The notes under the pieces: generated by a model | Told to the model about the DNA's origin: nothing | Database searches by the model: none | Seen by the model: the letters and a program-made list of their open reading frames with translations, nothing else | Translations under genes and position numbers: made by a program | In this document: piece after piece, positions 1 through 9,565 of the stretch | How positions within the stretch are numbered: the stretch's first letter is position 1 | Layout of the letters: each line of letters starts with the position of its first letter | Assembly: GCA_945902805.1 (NCBI GenBank) | Contig: CAMDMZ010000004.1 | Location: forward strand, 62,001-126,000 | Length of the DNA: 64,000 bases | Direction: 5' to 3' | Source of the DNA: Propionivibrio dicarboxylicus | Lineage (GTDB): Bacteria; Pseudomonadota; Gammaproteobacteria; Burkholderiales; Rhodocyclaceae

Positions 1-222
1 GCCAGCGTGGTGGAACGCGGCATACGGCGCGGCGAATTCCGTCCGCGCAATATGCTGGCCACGGTTCATATTCTGGTGGCACCGATGCTGATGCGCATGA
101 TCTGGCAACACTCGATGGATGGTTGTGGCGCCACCGCCGCACCAATTGATGAATTTCTTGATGAATACTTTGCGATCCTGCTGCACGGCCTGTGCAGTCC
201 GGTTGCTGGAGAAACCCGATGA
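1..222 (+). CDS. TetR-family transcriptional regulator, C-terminal fragment
   Basis: The reading frame is already open at base 1, so only the last 73 or so codons are in the window. The residues (ending LLHGLCSPVAGETR) look like the helical C-terminal ligand-binding/dimerisation part of a TetR regulator. The DNA-binding domain would lie upstream. Its stop codon overlaps the start of the RND adaptor gene (ATGA), which supports a regulator-adaptor-pump operon in which it represses its own pump. Family assignment rests mainly on context and helical character. Confidence 0.6.
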   Translation, partial: ASVVERGIRRGEFRPRNMLATVHILVAPMLMRMIWQHSMDGCGATAAPIDEFLDEYFAILLHGLCSPVAGETR

Positions 223-1259
223 GTCATCGTGCCTTGTTCCTTTTCATTGCGGCCCTGGTTTTGACCGCCTGCAGCGTGCCGCCGCCACCGCCCACGCCGC
301 TCAAGCTGGTCCGCACACAAAAAGTCGGTGCTGGCGGGACGGCGCCGGAGGTGATCGGCAGAACCTACAGCGGCGAAGTGCGGGCACGGATCGAAACCAC
401 GCTCGGTTTCCGTGTGGGCGGCAAGCTCGTCGAACGGCTGGTCGATACCGGCGCAAGCGTCAAAGCCGGCCAGCCGCTGGCCCGACTTGACCCTGCCGAC
501 ACGCAGCTGCAAGCGACGCAGGCCGAGGCCCAACGTAGCCTGGCGGAGGCAGATGTCAAACGCTTCCGTGATCTCAAGAGCCGGAATTTCATCAGCGCCT
601 CGGCACTCGATGCCAAGGAAACGGCCTTCAAGGCCGCCGACGCGCAAGCCGCACTGGCCAGAAACCAGGCACGCTACACAACCTTGTCGGCCGAACGTAA
701 CGGCGTGATTGGACAAGTACTGGCCGAAACCGGTCAGGTCGTCAGCGCCGGTCAGGCGGTGTATCGCATGGCACCTGACGGCGATCGCGAGATCGCCATT
801 GCCCTGCCGGAAACCGAAGTCGCCGCGATCAAGATCGGCCAGGCGGCAGAAGTCAGTTTGTGGGCCAACACCGCAACGATTTCCGGCAGCGTGCGGGAAA
901 TCATGCCGGTAGCCGATCCGGTCACCCGCACCTATGCGGTTCGCGTAACCTTGAAGAATACCGATCCGCGCCTGCCGCTGGGCATGAGCGCGACGGTGCG
1001 ATTCCCCCGGTCCGAGGCAACCGGAACCGGCAGCAAACTCGTCATCCCGCTTGGCGCGCTTTATCAATCCGGTGCGCAAGCCGCCGTGTGGACGCTCGGC
1101 GCCGACAATACGGTGAACCTGACACCGGTCGTCGTCAGCGCCTACACCGATGCCGGCGCCGTAGTGGAATCCGGCCTGACAGGAGGCGAGACGATCGTCG
1201 CTGCCGGCGCGAATCGCCTGAGCGCGGGTGAAAAGGTCCGCGTGGTTGCCGACAAATGA
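219..1259 (+). CDS. RND efflux periplasmic adaptor (membrane fusion protein), lipoprotein
   Basis: 346-residue HlyD/MFP-family adaptor that would bridge the inner-membrane pump at 1256 and a TolC-type channel. I chose ATG 219 over upstream codons because it has a GGAG box 7 bases ahead and starts a clean lipoprotein signal (MSHRALFLF...LTAC, lipobox Cys about residue 18). A biotinyl-lipoyl-like segment (GGKLVERLVDTGASVKAGQPL) is followed by a helical hairpin and beta-barrel region. The stop overlaps the pump start by 4 bases. The first residues after the signal include KVGAGGTAP, which is encoded by one copy of a 26-bp repeat found across this window. Confidence 0.93.
   Translation: MSHRALFLFIAALVLTACSVPPPPPTPLKLVRTQKVGAGGTAPEVIGRTYSGEVRARIETTLGFRVGGKLVERLVDTGASVKAGQPLARLDPADTQLQATQAEAQRSLAEADVKRFRDLKSRNFISASALDAKETAFKAADAQAALARNQARYTTLSAERNGVIGQVLAETGQVVSAGQAVYRMAPDGDREIAIALPETEVAAIKIGQAAEVSLWANTATISGSVREIMPVADPVTRTYAVRVTLKNTDPRLPLGMSATVRFPRSEATGTGSKLVIPLGALYQSGAQAAVWTLGADNTVNLTPVVVSAYTDAGAVVESGLTGGETIVAAGANRLSAGEKVRVVADK
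321..346 (+). repeat. 26-bp interspersed repeat, copy A
   Basis: Matches the window-wide element AAAGTCGGYGCTGGCGRGAC followed by GGCGCC. It lies inside the RND adaptor gene and is read in sense as KVGAGGTA, just after the lipoprotein signal. It has a GGTGC/GCGCC stem-loop potential with one G-U wobble. Confidence 0.75.
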
Positions 1260-4200
1260 AGCACATCAATCTTTCCGAATGGTCGCTTAAGCACCAGTCG
1301 ATGGTGCTGTACCTGATGATCGTCTTCATGGTCGGCGGCGTGCTGGCCTTCCTCAATCTCGGGCGTGCTGAAGACCCCGACTTCACGTTCAAGGCCATGG
1401 TGGTAAGGACGCTGTGGCCCGGTGCCACGGCGCTACAGGTGGAACAGCAACTGACCGAGCGGATCGAAAAGAAACTGAGCGAGACTCCCTGGGTCGATTA
1501 CGTCAAGAGTTCGTCCAAGCCGGGTGAGTCCTTGATCATCATCGTGCTCAAGGACTTCACCCCCAAAGCCGAAGTGCCCGAAGCCTGGCGCCAGGTGCGC
1601 AAGAAACTCGACGACATCCGCCACACGCTGCCGGCAGGCGTGCAGGGGCCATTCCCGAATGATGAATTCGGTGACGTGCAAATCAAGATTTTTGCGCTCA
1701 CCGGTGCTGACTACACCATGGGTGACCTACGGCGTGAAGCGGACCGCCTGGCGCGCGAACTGCGCCGTGTTCCGGATGTAAAGAAGATCGAAATGATCGG
1801 CATCCAGGACGAGAAGATCTACGTTGACGTTAGCCCGGCCCGACTGGCGGCGATGGGCCTGGTGCCCACCCAGGTCTTCGACGCCCTGCAGAAACAGAAT
1901 GCGGTGGCCGCTTCCGGCTTCGTTGAAACCGAGACACATCGCGTGCGCCTGCGTGTGACGGGAGCATTCGATAGCGTAGATTCCTTGCGCGAAGCCACGC
2001 TAACGGCCAACGGTCGCCAATTCCGCCTGGGTGATATTGCCGAAGTTAGCCGTGGGTTGGTCGATCCGCCCGCGCCACGGATGCGTGTCGCCGGACGGGA
2101 GGCGATAGGTTTCGGCGTGGTGATGGCCAAGGGTGGCAACGTGATTTCGCTCGGCGACAACTTGTCTGCGGCCATGGACACGTTAAAGCAGGATCTGCCG
2201 CTGGGCATGGATGTGCATGTGGTGGCCGATCAACCGCAGATCGTCAAGACCTCGATCACGCTCTTCGTACAGAGCCTGGGCGAAGCCATGATCATCGTGC
2301 TCGCGGTTTCGTTCCTGTCACTGGGCTGGCGCACCGGCACGGTGGTCGCCATGTCGATTCCGCTGGTTCTGGCGATGACCTTCCTCGCCATGAAGGTGTT
2401 CGGCATCGACCTGCAGCGCATCTCGCTCGGCGCCCTGGTGATTTCACTGGGCCTGCTAGTCGATGATGCGATCATCGCCGTCGAGATGATGGTGGTGAAG
2501 ATGGAACAGGGCTGGGACCGCTTTAAGGCCGCCACCTTTGCCTATACCTCGACCGCGTTCCCGATGCTGACCGGCACGCTGATCACGGCGGCCGGTTTTA
2601 CGCCGGTCGGTTTCGCCAAATCTGGCGCCGGTGAGTATGTGTTTTCGATGTTCGCTGTCGTCACCATCGCGCTGCTGATTTCCTGGCTGGTCGCGGTGAT
2701 TTTCACACCTTGGCTCGGCTACAAATTGCTCGATCCGGTGAAGTTGCGCGCTGTGGCCGAAAAGCACGGCGGCGACATCTACGATTCGCCCTTCTATCGT
2801 CGCTTCCGGGCGCTGGTGGTCTGGTGTCTGCGTCATCGCTGGCTGGTGATCGGCGGTACCGTCGTGATCTTCATACTCTCGCTCGTGGCCTTCAACTTCG
2901 GGGTACAGAAACAATTCTTCCCGGCGGCCAACCGTCCGGAGCTGATGGTCGATATCTGGCTTTCGCAAGGCACTTCGCTGAAAGCGACCGAACGTGAGGT
3001 CAAGCGTGTCGAGGCCCTGCTGGACAAGGATGAGGGCGTGGCGTCGCTCTCGTCCTACGTCGGCAACGGCGCGCCACGTTTCTTTCTTTCGCTCGACCAG
3101 CAACTCTTTGCCGATAATTTCGGCCAGATGGTGATCGTGACCAAGGGCCTGAAAGAGCGTGAGGCGATCAAGGAAAAGCTGGAAGCCGCCTTCGCTGCCG
3201 AGGATGGCAGTTGGTCGCATCTGCGCCTGCGTGTAGTACGGCTGGAAAACGGTCCGCCGGTCGGTTACCCGGTGCAGTTCCGCGTCATGGGCGAGGATTT
3301 CGTCCAACTGCGGGCCAACGCCGAAAAGATCGCCAGCGTAATGCGTGCGCACCCGAATCTGCGGGAAGTCAATTTCGACTGGAACGAACGCGTCAAATCG
3401 ATGCGGGTTGAAATCGACCAGGCACGGGCACGGGCGTTGGGCGTGACAAGTCAGGAAGTCGCGCTCACTTTGCAAGGCTGGCTGGTCGGCGCCACCGTCA
3501 CGCAGTTCCGTGAAAATGATCAACTGATCGACGTCGTCTGGCGCGCCGGCAATGGCAAGGGTAGCGTCGATTTGCGCACCCTGGATCGCTTGCCCGATCT
3601 CGATATCGTTACCAGCAGCGGGCGTCACATTCCGTTAGCGCAAGTGGCGCGATTGGTGCCGATACTGGAAGATGGCCTGATCTGGCGCCGCGATCGCTTG
3701 CCGGCGATTACGATCCGCGCCGATCTGGTGGGCAATCTGCAGGCGCCGACGGTAACGAATCAGGTCGACGCTCAACTCACCGACATTCGCGCCAAGCTAC
3801 CGACCGGTTTCCGCATCGAGGTGGGTGGTTCGACCGAGGAATCAGGCAAGAGCGAGGAGTCAATCAAGGCCGTGATGCCGCTCATGATGCTCGCGGTGAT
3901 CACCTTGTTAATGATGCAGTTGCAGAGCATGAGTCGTACCGTGATGGTGTTGCTGACGGCGCCCCTGGGCCTGATCGGCGTCGCACTCTCGTTACTGATA
4001 TTCCGTGCGCCCTTTGGTTTTGTCGCCAATTTGGGAGTGATCGCCTTGATGGGCATGATCCTGCGCAACTCGGTAATTCTGGTCGATCAGATCGAACAGG
4101 ACGAGCAGGCGGGCAAGAGTCCGTGGGAGGCTATTGTCGGCTCGACGGTGCGTCGTTTCCGACCCATTGTGCTGACGGCAGCGGCGGCCATATTGGCTAT

Positions 4201-4342
4201 GATCCCACTGACACGGCAAGTCTTTTGGGGACCAATGGCCGTCGCGATCATGGGCGGCCTGGTCGTGGCGACAGCCCTTACCTGCTTGTTCTTGCCCGCC
4301 CTTTACGCTGCCTGGTACCGAGTGAGCGAAGAGGAAGTCTGA
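1256..4342 (+). CDS. RND-family efflux pump, inner-membrane permease
   Basis: 1028 residues, the usual length for AcrB/HAE-type proton-driven pumps. An N-terminal transmembrane helix is followed by a large periplasmic porter domain. A central helix block contains GLLVDDAIIAVEMM, the paired Asp of the proton relay. A second porter domain follows, then a C-terminal helix block. The start overlaps the adaptor stop (ATGA), so the two are translationally coupled. No TolC gene is directly attached, but a TolC-family gene lies about 1.1 kb downstream. Substrates cannot be read from sequence. Confidence 0.95.
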   Translation: MKHINLSEWSLKHQSMVLYLMIVFMVGGVLAFLNLGRAEDPDFTFKAMVVRTLWPGATALQVEQQLTERIEKKLSETPWVDYVKSSSKPGESLIIIVLKDFTPKAEVPEAWRQVRKKLDDIRHTLPAGVQGPFPNDEFGDVQIKIFALTGADYTMGDLRREADRLARELRRVPDVKKIEMIGIQDEKIYVDVSPARLAAMGLVPTQVFDALQKQNAVAASGFVETETHRVRLRVTGAFDSVDSLREATLTANGRQFRLGDIAEVSRGLVDPPAPRMRVAGREAIGFGVVMAKGGNVISLGDNLSAAMDTLKQDLPLGMDVHVVADQPQIVKTSITLFVQSLGEAMIIVLAVSFLSLGWRTGTVVAMSIPLVLAMTFLAMKVFGIDLQRISLGALVISLGLLVDDAIIAVEMMVVKMEQGWDRFKAATFAYTSTAFPMLTGTLITAAGFTPVGFAKSGAGEYVFSMFAVVTIALLISWLVAVIFTPWLGYKLLDPVKLRAVAEKHGGDIYDSPFYRRFRALVVWCLRHRWLVIGGTVVIFILSLVAFNFGVQKQFFPAANRPELMVDIWLSQGTSLKATEREVKRVEALLDKDEGVASLSSYVGNGAPRFFLSLDQQLFADNFGQMVIVTKGLKEREAIKEKLEAAFAAEDGSWSHLRLRVVRLENGPPVGYPVQFRVMGEDFVQLRANAEKIASVMRAHPNLREVNFDWNERVKSMRVEIDQARARALGVTSQEVALTLQGWLVGATVTQFRENDQLIDVVWRAGNGKGSVDLRTLDRLPDLDIVTSSGRHIPLAQVARLVPILEDGLIWRRDRLPAITIRADLVGNLQAPTVTNQVDAQLTDIRAKLPTGFRIEVGGSTEESGKSEESIKAVMPLMMLAVITLLMMQLQSMSRTVMVLLTAPLGLIGVALSLLIFRAPFGFVANLGVIALMGMILRNSVILVDQIEQDEQAGKSPWEAIVGSTVRRFRPIVLTAAAAILAMIPLTRQVFWGPMAVAIMGGLVVATALTCLFLPALYAAWYRVSEEEV

Positions 4343-4445
4343 GCGAGAGTAAAATTTCGTGCTACGGTGAAAGCCTCTTGAAATTGTTCTGATGCGCCCA
4401 TCTATTAGGGTGCGCTAATATTATGAGTGGAATAGCGAAAACAAC

Positions 4446-5102
4446 ATGAATCTCGATAAAGCCCGCTTCAACATGATCGAACAGCAAATCCGTCCGTGGG
4501 ATTTGACGGACACGCGCGTGCTCGATCTGCTGTTTAACGTCCGGCGCGAACTTTTCGTCCCGAGTGCCTATCAAGGGTTGGCCTTTGCCGATACCCAGAT
4601 CCCGCTCGGGCATGGTGGTGCCATGCTGACACCGAACCTCGAAGCGCGTGCCTTGCAAGCCCTGGCGATGAACGCGGAATCGAAGCTGCGGGTACTTGAA
4701 GTCGGTACCGGGTCTGGTTTCATGGCGGCGTTGTTGGCGGCAAACGCTGAGCACGTCTGGTCGGTCGAGATCGTTCCCGAACTTGCTGCTACGGCACGAG
4801 AAAACCTGGCGCGTGCCGGTGTTACCAACGTAACGGTTAGCGTCGGCAATGGCCTCGACGGACTTCAGGCGCAGGGTCCGTTTGATGTGATTATGGTCTC
4901 GGGTGCGGTAGCGGCGATTCCCCAGGAACTGCTGGCTCAACTCAAGCTTGGCGGTCGCTTGTTTGCCGTGGTTGGACATGCCCCCGCGATGCAGGCGCAG
5001 CTGGTGACACGCAGCAGCGACACGCATTGGCTGAACCGGCCATTATTTGAAACCGTTGCCGAATGCTTGCAGGCACCGGCACAACCGGGGTTCGTCTTCT
5101 AA
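4446..5102 (+). CDS. pcm: Protein-L-isoaspartate O-methyltransferase
   Basis: 218-residue SAM-dependent methyltransferase that repairs isoaspartyl residues in damaged proteins. The SAM-binding motif LEVGTGSGFMAALL lies near residue 80 and MIEQQIRPW is typical of the bacterial family. It starts its own unit after a 103-base gap that holds a TAATAT -10-like hexamer around 4416. Its stop overlaps the start of the rhodanese gene (TAATG). The pcm-rhodanese-tolC order recurs in betaproteobacteria. Confidence 0.93.
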   Translation: MNLDKARFNMIEQQIRPWDLTDTRVLDLLFNVRRELFVPSAYQGLAFADTQIPLGHGGAMLTPNLEARALQALAMNAESKLRVLEVGTGSGFMAALLAANAEHVWSVEIVPELAATARENLARAGVTNVTVSVGNGLDGLQAQGPFDVIMVSGAVAAIPQELLAQLKLGGRLFAVVGHAPAMQAQLVTRSSDTHWLNRPLFETVAECLQAPAQPGFVF

Positions 5103-5425
5103 TGCAGCAAATGACCGCCGCCCAGCTCAAGGACTGGCTTGCTGACCCGCAGCGCGAAAAACCATTATTGCTTGATGTGCGCGAACCCTGGGAATTCCAG
5201 GCATGTAAGATCGACGGATCCTTGTCGATGCCCATGCGCAGTATTCCGGCACGCTACCTGGAACTGAAACGGGACGCGGATGTGGTGGTGGTTTGCCATC
5301 ACGGCGCACGCAGCTTTCAGGTCGGGCTGTTCCTTGAACAGCGCGGTTTTTCGAACATTATCAATCTTTACGGCGGGGTTGCCGCCTGGGCACGCGACGT
5401 CGATCCGACAATGCCCACGTACTGA
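5102..5425 (+). CDS. Rhodanese-like sulfurtransferase
   Basis: 107-residue single-domain rhodanese. LLLDVREPWEF is the conserved N-terminal motif, and VVVCHHGARS carries the active-site Cys loop of the CxxGxRS type. There is no signal peptide, so it should be cytoplasmic. The ATG at 5102 overlaps the pcm stop, and a second ATG nine bases later is an alternative start. The physiological sulfur acceptor is unknown. Confidence 0.9.
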   Translation: MQQMTAAQLKDWLADPQREKPLLLDVREPWEFQACKIDGSLSMPMRSIPARYLELKRDADVVVVCHHGARSFQVGLFLEQRGFSNIINLYGGVAAWARDVDPTMPTY

Positions 5426-5473
5426 TTTTTCCATTGAATACGCCGCCCCCCTATTTCGAAACGGAACGCCTAC

Positions 5474-6796
5474 ATGAAAAAGATACTGCCCCTGTTGCTC
5501 GCTGGCAGCTTGTTGTCCGGCGCCGCTCACGCGGCTGATCTGCTCTCGGTTTATCGCGAAGCGCTAGGCTACGACGCTCAATTTGCGGCGGCGCGATCGG
5601 CGCTCGACGCCGGGCGGGAGAAACTGCCACAGGCGCGTTCCGGATTGCTGCCGACCATAGGACTGGGTGCCAGCACGACATGGAATGACACCGACAGCAC
5701 ACGTCGCGTTGCCGGAGCCACCGAATCCAGCATCAACTACAACACCCATGGCTGGACCGTATCGCTTACCCAACCCCTCTTCCGCTGGCAAAACTGGGTC
5801 GCCTACAACCAGGCGGAGCAGGCCGTCGCGGTAGCCGAGGCACAATTCGCAGCCGCAAAAATGGACATCATCGTCCGTGTTGCCCAAGCCTACTTTGACG
5901 TCTTGCTGGCACAAGATACCTTGGCCACCGCACAGGCGCAGAAAATTGCGATTGTCGAACAACTTGAATCGGCCAAACGGAATTTCGAGGTAGGCACCTC
6001 GACCATTACTGATACCCATGAGGCACAGGCCAAATTCGATCTCGTCGTTGCCCAGGAAATTGCTGCGACGAATGACTTGACGGTAAAACGGCATGCCTTC
6101 CAGTCGTTGATCGGCAAAGAGCCCGATGGCCTCAAGCGCTTGAAAGCCGGTCTCGATCTGCGCCCGCCGCAACCGGCTGACCTATCGAAATGGGTGGAGA
6201 TGGCGGAGAGTGGTGCCGTAACGGTGCAGATTTCGCAGGCCAGCCTCGACATCGCGCAGAAGGAAATCGAGCGCCAGCGCGCCGGTCACTATCCCACGCT
6301 CGATCTGGTGGCAACCCGTGGTCGCAATGCTCAGACCTATAGCAGCACAGCCGGATCTGGCATCGATGCGAATTCCAGCACGATCGGTATGCAGCTGGCT
6401 ATCCCGTTGTTCGCCGGCGGCGCCATCTCGTCGAAGGATCGCGAAGCGGTCGCCCTCAAGGAAAAGGCGCTGGCCGACCTTGATAATGCCCGCCGTACCG
6501 CCGCACTCAATGCGCGCCAAGCTTATCTCGGCGTGACCTCCGGTCTGGCACAGGTCAAGGCGTATGAAGCCGCCCTGACGTCGTCGCAATCCGTGGTCGA
6601 CTCGACCAAGCTGGGTTACGAAGTCGGTGTGCGCATCAACCTTGACGTCTTGAACGCGCAAACTCAACTCTTCGATACCCGCCAGAAACTGGCGAAGGCG
6701 CGTCTTGATACGCTGGCCGCACTGCTGAAGCTTAAGGCGGCCGCCGGCAGCCTCGGCGAAGAAGACCTGCAGGCCGTCAACACGCTGCTGGAATAA
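5474..6796 (+). CDS. tolC: TolC-family type I secretion/efflux outer-membrane protein
   Basis: 440 residues with a signal peptide (MKKILPLLLAGSLLSGAAHA), followed by two repeated halves rich in long Ala/Gln/Leu helices and short strands, the pattern of the TolC trimeric channel. The sequence DLLSVYREALGYDAQFAAAR at the mature N-terminus is typical. It probably serves as the outer-membrane exit for the RND pump upstream and for other transporters. It shares a strand and short gaps with pcm/rhodanese and with galE 16 bases downstream. Confidence 0.93.
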   Translation: MKKILPLLLAGSLLSGAAHAADLLSVYREALGYDAQFAAARSALDAGREKLPQARSGLLPTIGLGASTTWNDTDSTRRVAGATESSINYNTHGWTVSLTQPLFRWQNWVAYNQAEQAVAVAEAQFAAAKMDIIVRVAQAYFDVLLAQDTLATAQAQKIAIVEQLESAKRNFEVGTSTITDTHEAQAKFDLVVAQEIAATNDLTVKRHAFQSLIGKEPDGLKRLKAGLDLRPPQPADLSKWVEMAESGAVTVQISQASLDIAQKEIERQRAGHYPTLDLVATRGRNAQTYSSTAGSGIDANSSTIGMQLAIPLFAGGAISSKDREAVALKEKALADLDNARRTAALNARQAYLGVTSGLAQVKAYEAALTSSQSVVDSTKLGYEVGVRINLDVLNAQTQLFDTRQKLAKARLDTLAALLKLKAAAGSLGEEDLQAVNTLLE

Positions 6797-6812
6797 GTGG
6801 GACTGACAAATC

Positions 6813-7829
6813 GTGCGAAGCAAGTTTCTGATCACGGGCGGGCTCGGTTACATTGGCAGCCACACCTGCGTCGAACTGCTGACGGCAGGTCACGATGTCG
6901 TCGTCATCGACAATCTCTCGAATACCAAGATTACCGTTCTTGACCGGATCGAACAAATCACCGGTCGGCGTCCAGCCTTCATTCAAGCTGACATACGTGA
7001 TCGCGCGGCCGTCGAAGCAGCGCTTGAAGGGTGTACGGCGGTCGTCCATTTTGCCGGCCTCAAAGCCGTGGGCGAATCGGTCGAAAAACCCCTGCTGTAC
7101 TACAGCAACAATGTCGAAGGGAGCTTGGTGTTGTTCGCTGCCATGGTCGCCCGTGGCGTCAAGCGCATCGTCTTCTCGTCATCGGCAACCGTTTATGGGG
7201 ACCCGAAAGAGGTGCCGATCCGCGAGGATGCCGCCTTGTCGGTGACCAATCCGTATGGTCGTTCCAAGCTCATCATCGAGGACATGTTGCGCGATATCGC
7301 GGCGGCCGATCCCACCTGGCACGTCGCGCTATTGCGTTACTTCAATCCGGTGGGAGCACACCGTAGCGGCCTGATCGGCGAAGACCCGAATGGCATTCCC
7401 AACAATTTGATGCCGTACGTCACGCAGGTGGCCGTCGGCAAGCTGGCCTGTCTTTCGGTGTTCGGTAATGATTACCCGACGCCGGATGGCACCGGGGTGC
7501 GCGATTACATTCATGTCGTTGATCTCGCGAAGGGGCACCTTGCTGCGCTGGCCGCACTCGAACGCGATCCAGGAATAGTGACCGTCAATCTCGGCACTGG
7601 ACAGGGCTATTCCGTGCTGGACATGGTGGCCGCATTCGAAAAGGCCAGTGGCCGCCGTGTTGCCTACCGGATTGCTCCACGCCGATCGGGCGACGTCGCC
7701 TGTTGTTACGCAGATCCCGGAAAAGCGCGGGAGTTGCTGGGCTGGAACGCTGAGCTGGATCTTGCGGCCATGTGCGCCGATGCCTGGCGCTGGCAGGACA
7801 ACAATCCCTCCGGGTATCCGGAGGGCTGA
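6813..7829 (+). CDS. galE: UDP-glucose 4-epimerase
   Basis: 338-residue short-chain dehydrogenase/reductase that interconverts UDP-glucose and UDP-galactose and so feeds polysaccharide synthesis. The NAD-binding GGLGYIGS is at the N-terminus, the catalytic Ser-Ser-Ala-Thr and YGRSK follow, and YFNPVGAH is typical of GalE. It starts with GTG 16 bases after tolC. The last codons overlap an 8-bp stem inverted repeat. Confidence 0.95.
   Translation: MRSKFLITGGLGYIGSHTCVELLTAGHDVVVIDNLSNTKITVLDRIEQITGRRPAFIQADIRDRAAVEAALEGCTAVVHFAGLKAVGESVEKPLLYYSNNVEGSLVLFAAMVARGVKRIVFSSSATVYGDPKEVPIREDAALSVTNPYGRSKLIIEDMLRDIAAADPTWHVALLRYFNPVGAHRSGLIGEDPNGIPNNLMPYVTQVAVGKLACLSVFGNDYPTPDGTGVRDYIHVVDLAKGHLAALAALERDPGIVTVNLGTGQGYSVLDMVAAFEKASGRRVAYRIAPRRSGDVACCYADPGKARELLGWNAELDLAAMCADAWRWQDNNPSGYPEG
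7806..7825. terminator. Inverted repeat at the convergent galE / LolA-like junction
   Basis: CCCTCCGG-GTAT-CCGGAGGG is a perfect 8-bp stem with a 4-base loop. It spans the last galE codons and ends a few bases before the galE stop codon. There is no T-run on either strand, so intrinsic termination is not assured. Its position between converging genes suggests a bidirectional transcription barrier or mRNA 3'-end stabiliser. Confidence 0.4.
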
Positions 7830-7858
7830 GTATCCGACGTCCACTGTGCGACCGAGGC

Positions 7859-8689
7859 TTACTCGGCGCGCTTCAGGTATTCCTTGGTAAACATCTTGTC
7901 GGGCAGTTCCTTGAGTACCATCGCATCGTACTCAAGGACGGATTGCTCGCCGGCGCGCAACGCATCCTCCATGACCAGGCGTGTAGGCCGAGTTTTCCCG
8001 GCCATGGTGCGGAAATTCTCATAGCGACACGTCTTCAACAGACGCCCCGAGACCGAGTAAAACTCGGCCTTGTGCGGATAGTTGTTGCCCTGCTTGACCC
8101 AATACACAACCTTTTGATACGTCACGCTGCGGTCGACGGCATTAAGTTCGAGCACATTGAAGTTCTCACCGCCAATCGCCTCGGTGCGTAGCAGGCGCGG
8201 GTTGTAGTCACCTGAAAAGTTGGCCCGGGCTAAGTCCCCGTTGGCAACTTGGCCCGTCAGGCGTTGTGCCAGCGACAAGCGCACCGGCTGGGATACGTCG
8301 GGCAGAAAAACCCACAAGTTGCGCCCGCTCATCAAAATGGCCTGGCCTCGTTCGGACGCCGGCTCGGTCACCATGATCACGGTCTGATCGTTGCCCTTGG
8401 ACGACACCTGGTACTTGTGCGTCTCGCTGCTCTGATCGGCCTTCTTGGTCGAAATCGAAATATTGACCTGAAATGACTCAGACGGAAACCGTATCTGGTC
8501 GGCTTTCTTCAGGATATCCATCGCCGCTGCATCCACTGGCTGGGGAGCTGCGGTGGCGTCGGTATTCTGCTGCGCATGGCTCGCGCAGGGGGCCAAAAGG
8601 CCGACGCCGAGCATGCCGGCAAGCAGCCCGACTCGGGCATGGCGCAGGGAACTGATCGACAAAAACCGGGATGATTTTGTTTTTGGCAT
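7859..8689 (-). CDS. Outer-membrane lipoprotein-sorting protein (LolA-like), periplasmic
   Basis: 276 residues from ATG 8689, which has an AGGAG box. The longer upstream reading frame lacks one. A twin-basic N-terminus and signal peptide end near ASHAQQ. The body resembles the LolA-like 'outer membrane lipoprotein-sorting' family: an unclosed beta-barrel with SSKGNDQTVIMVTEPASERG and YWVKQGNNYPHKAEFYS. It is divergent from an ABC ATPase. With the two FtsX-type permeases at 12876 and 14115 it makes a lipid or lipoprotein export set in which this protein would be the soluble carrier. It is not LolA itself, and the cargo is unknown. Confidence 0.8.
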   Translation of the reverse strand: MPKTKSSRFLSISSLRHARVGLLAGMLGVGLLAPCASHAQQNTDATAAPQPVDAAAMDILKKADQIRFPSESFQVNISISTKKADQSSETHKYQVSSKGNDQTVIMVTEPASERGQAILMSGRNLWVFLPDVSQPVRLSLAQRLTGQVANGDLARANFSGDYNPRLLRTEAIGGENFNVLELNAVDRSVTYQKVVYWVKQGNNYPHKAEFYSVSGRLLKTCRYENFRTMAGKTRPTRLVMEDALRAGEQSVLEYDAMVLKELPDKMFTKEYLKRAE

Positions 8690-8761
8690 GGCCGCTCCTG
8701 GGTTTGAATGGATGATCTGGAATTCTAATAGGCTACGGCCGGTCACGCGGAGCACCCCAAA

Positions 8762-9565
8762 ATGCATGTCGTTCGAGTCGAAGGCATATACAAGGACTAT
8801 CTCCTTGGGGATCAGGTCGTGCAGGCGTTGTCGAATATTACACTGCAGATTGAGCAGGGAGTTTTTCTTGCCATCTCGGGTCCTTCAGGTAGTGGCAAGA
8901 CCACTTTGCTGAACATTATCGGCTGCATCGATCAGCCGACCAAAGGCCGGGTGTTCATCAATGATCAGGATGTAACCGGTTGGTCGAATGACAAGATGGC
9001 CGATCTGCGTTCGCACACCATCGGTTTCATCTTTCAAACCTTCAATTTGTTGCCGGTGCTATCAGCCGCTGAAAATGTTGAATATCCGTTGCTGTATCGC
9101 AAGGATGTTTCACGCGAGGAACGACAGCGTCGGGTCAAGTATTTCCTCGAAATGGTGGGCTTGGGCGGAAAAGGAGATCATCGCCCCAACCAGTTGAGCG
9201 GCGGGCAACGACAACGGGTAGCAATCGCCCGCGCACTCGCAGTACAACCGGCCATCGTGCTCGCCGATGAGCCCACTGCCAACCTTGATCGTGCGACTGG
9301 CAGTGAAATTCTCGAGTTGATGCGAAATATCAATAAACATCTCGGGACTACTTTCATATTTTCCACCCATGACCAGCGCGTCATTGATCTGTCCAATCGC
9401 CTGGTTCGGATCGAAGACGGCGTCATGCGAGAGCTTGGTATTCGGCGCGGCAATGCCTGGACGACGGTTCCGGCGGCTTCATCCCGGAAGGAATCAAAGC
9501 CTCGTGTCAGCGAAGATCTCCGCGCGAGTCTTGGCGCTACAGGATCTCAAGGACAAACTGGATGA
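8762..9565 (+). CDS. ABC transporter ATP-binding protein (LolD/MacB-like)
   Basis: 267 residues. Walker A is GPSGSGKTT, the signature is LSGGQRQR, Walker B is [12 protein letters not shown], and the switch His follows in FSTHDQR. Sequence type and size match the LolD/MacB ATPases that power FtsX-type permeases, and two such permeases lie downstream on the same strand. GGAG precedes the ATG. The C-terminal 35 or so residues are a polar tail ([19 protein letters not shown]) outside the ATPase fold. The stop overlaps the next start by 4 bases. Confidence 0.93.
   Translation: MHVVRVEGIYKDYLLGDQVVQALSNITLQIEQGVFLAISGPSGSGKTTLLNIIGCIDQPTKGRVFINDQDVTGWSNDKMADLRSHTIGFIFQTFNLLPVLSAAENVEYPLLYRKDVSREERQRRVKYFLEMVGLGGKGDHRPNQLSGGQRQRVAIARALAVQPAIVLADEPTANLDRATGSEILELMRNINKHLGTTFIFSTHDQRVIDLSNRLVRIEDGVMRELGIRRGNAWTTVPAASSRKESKPRVSEDLRASLGATGSQGQTG

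Noticed and set aside
2456-3628. 390-codon open frame on the minus strand
   Set aside because: It lies wholly opposite the RND pump gene and shows His/Gln/Arg-rich shadow composition.
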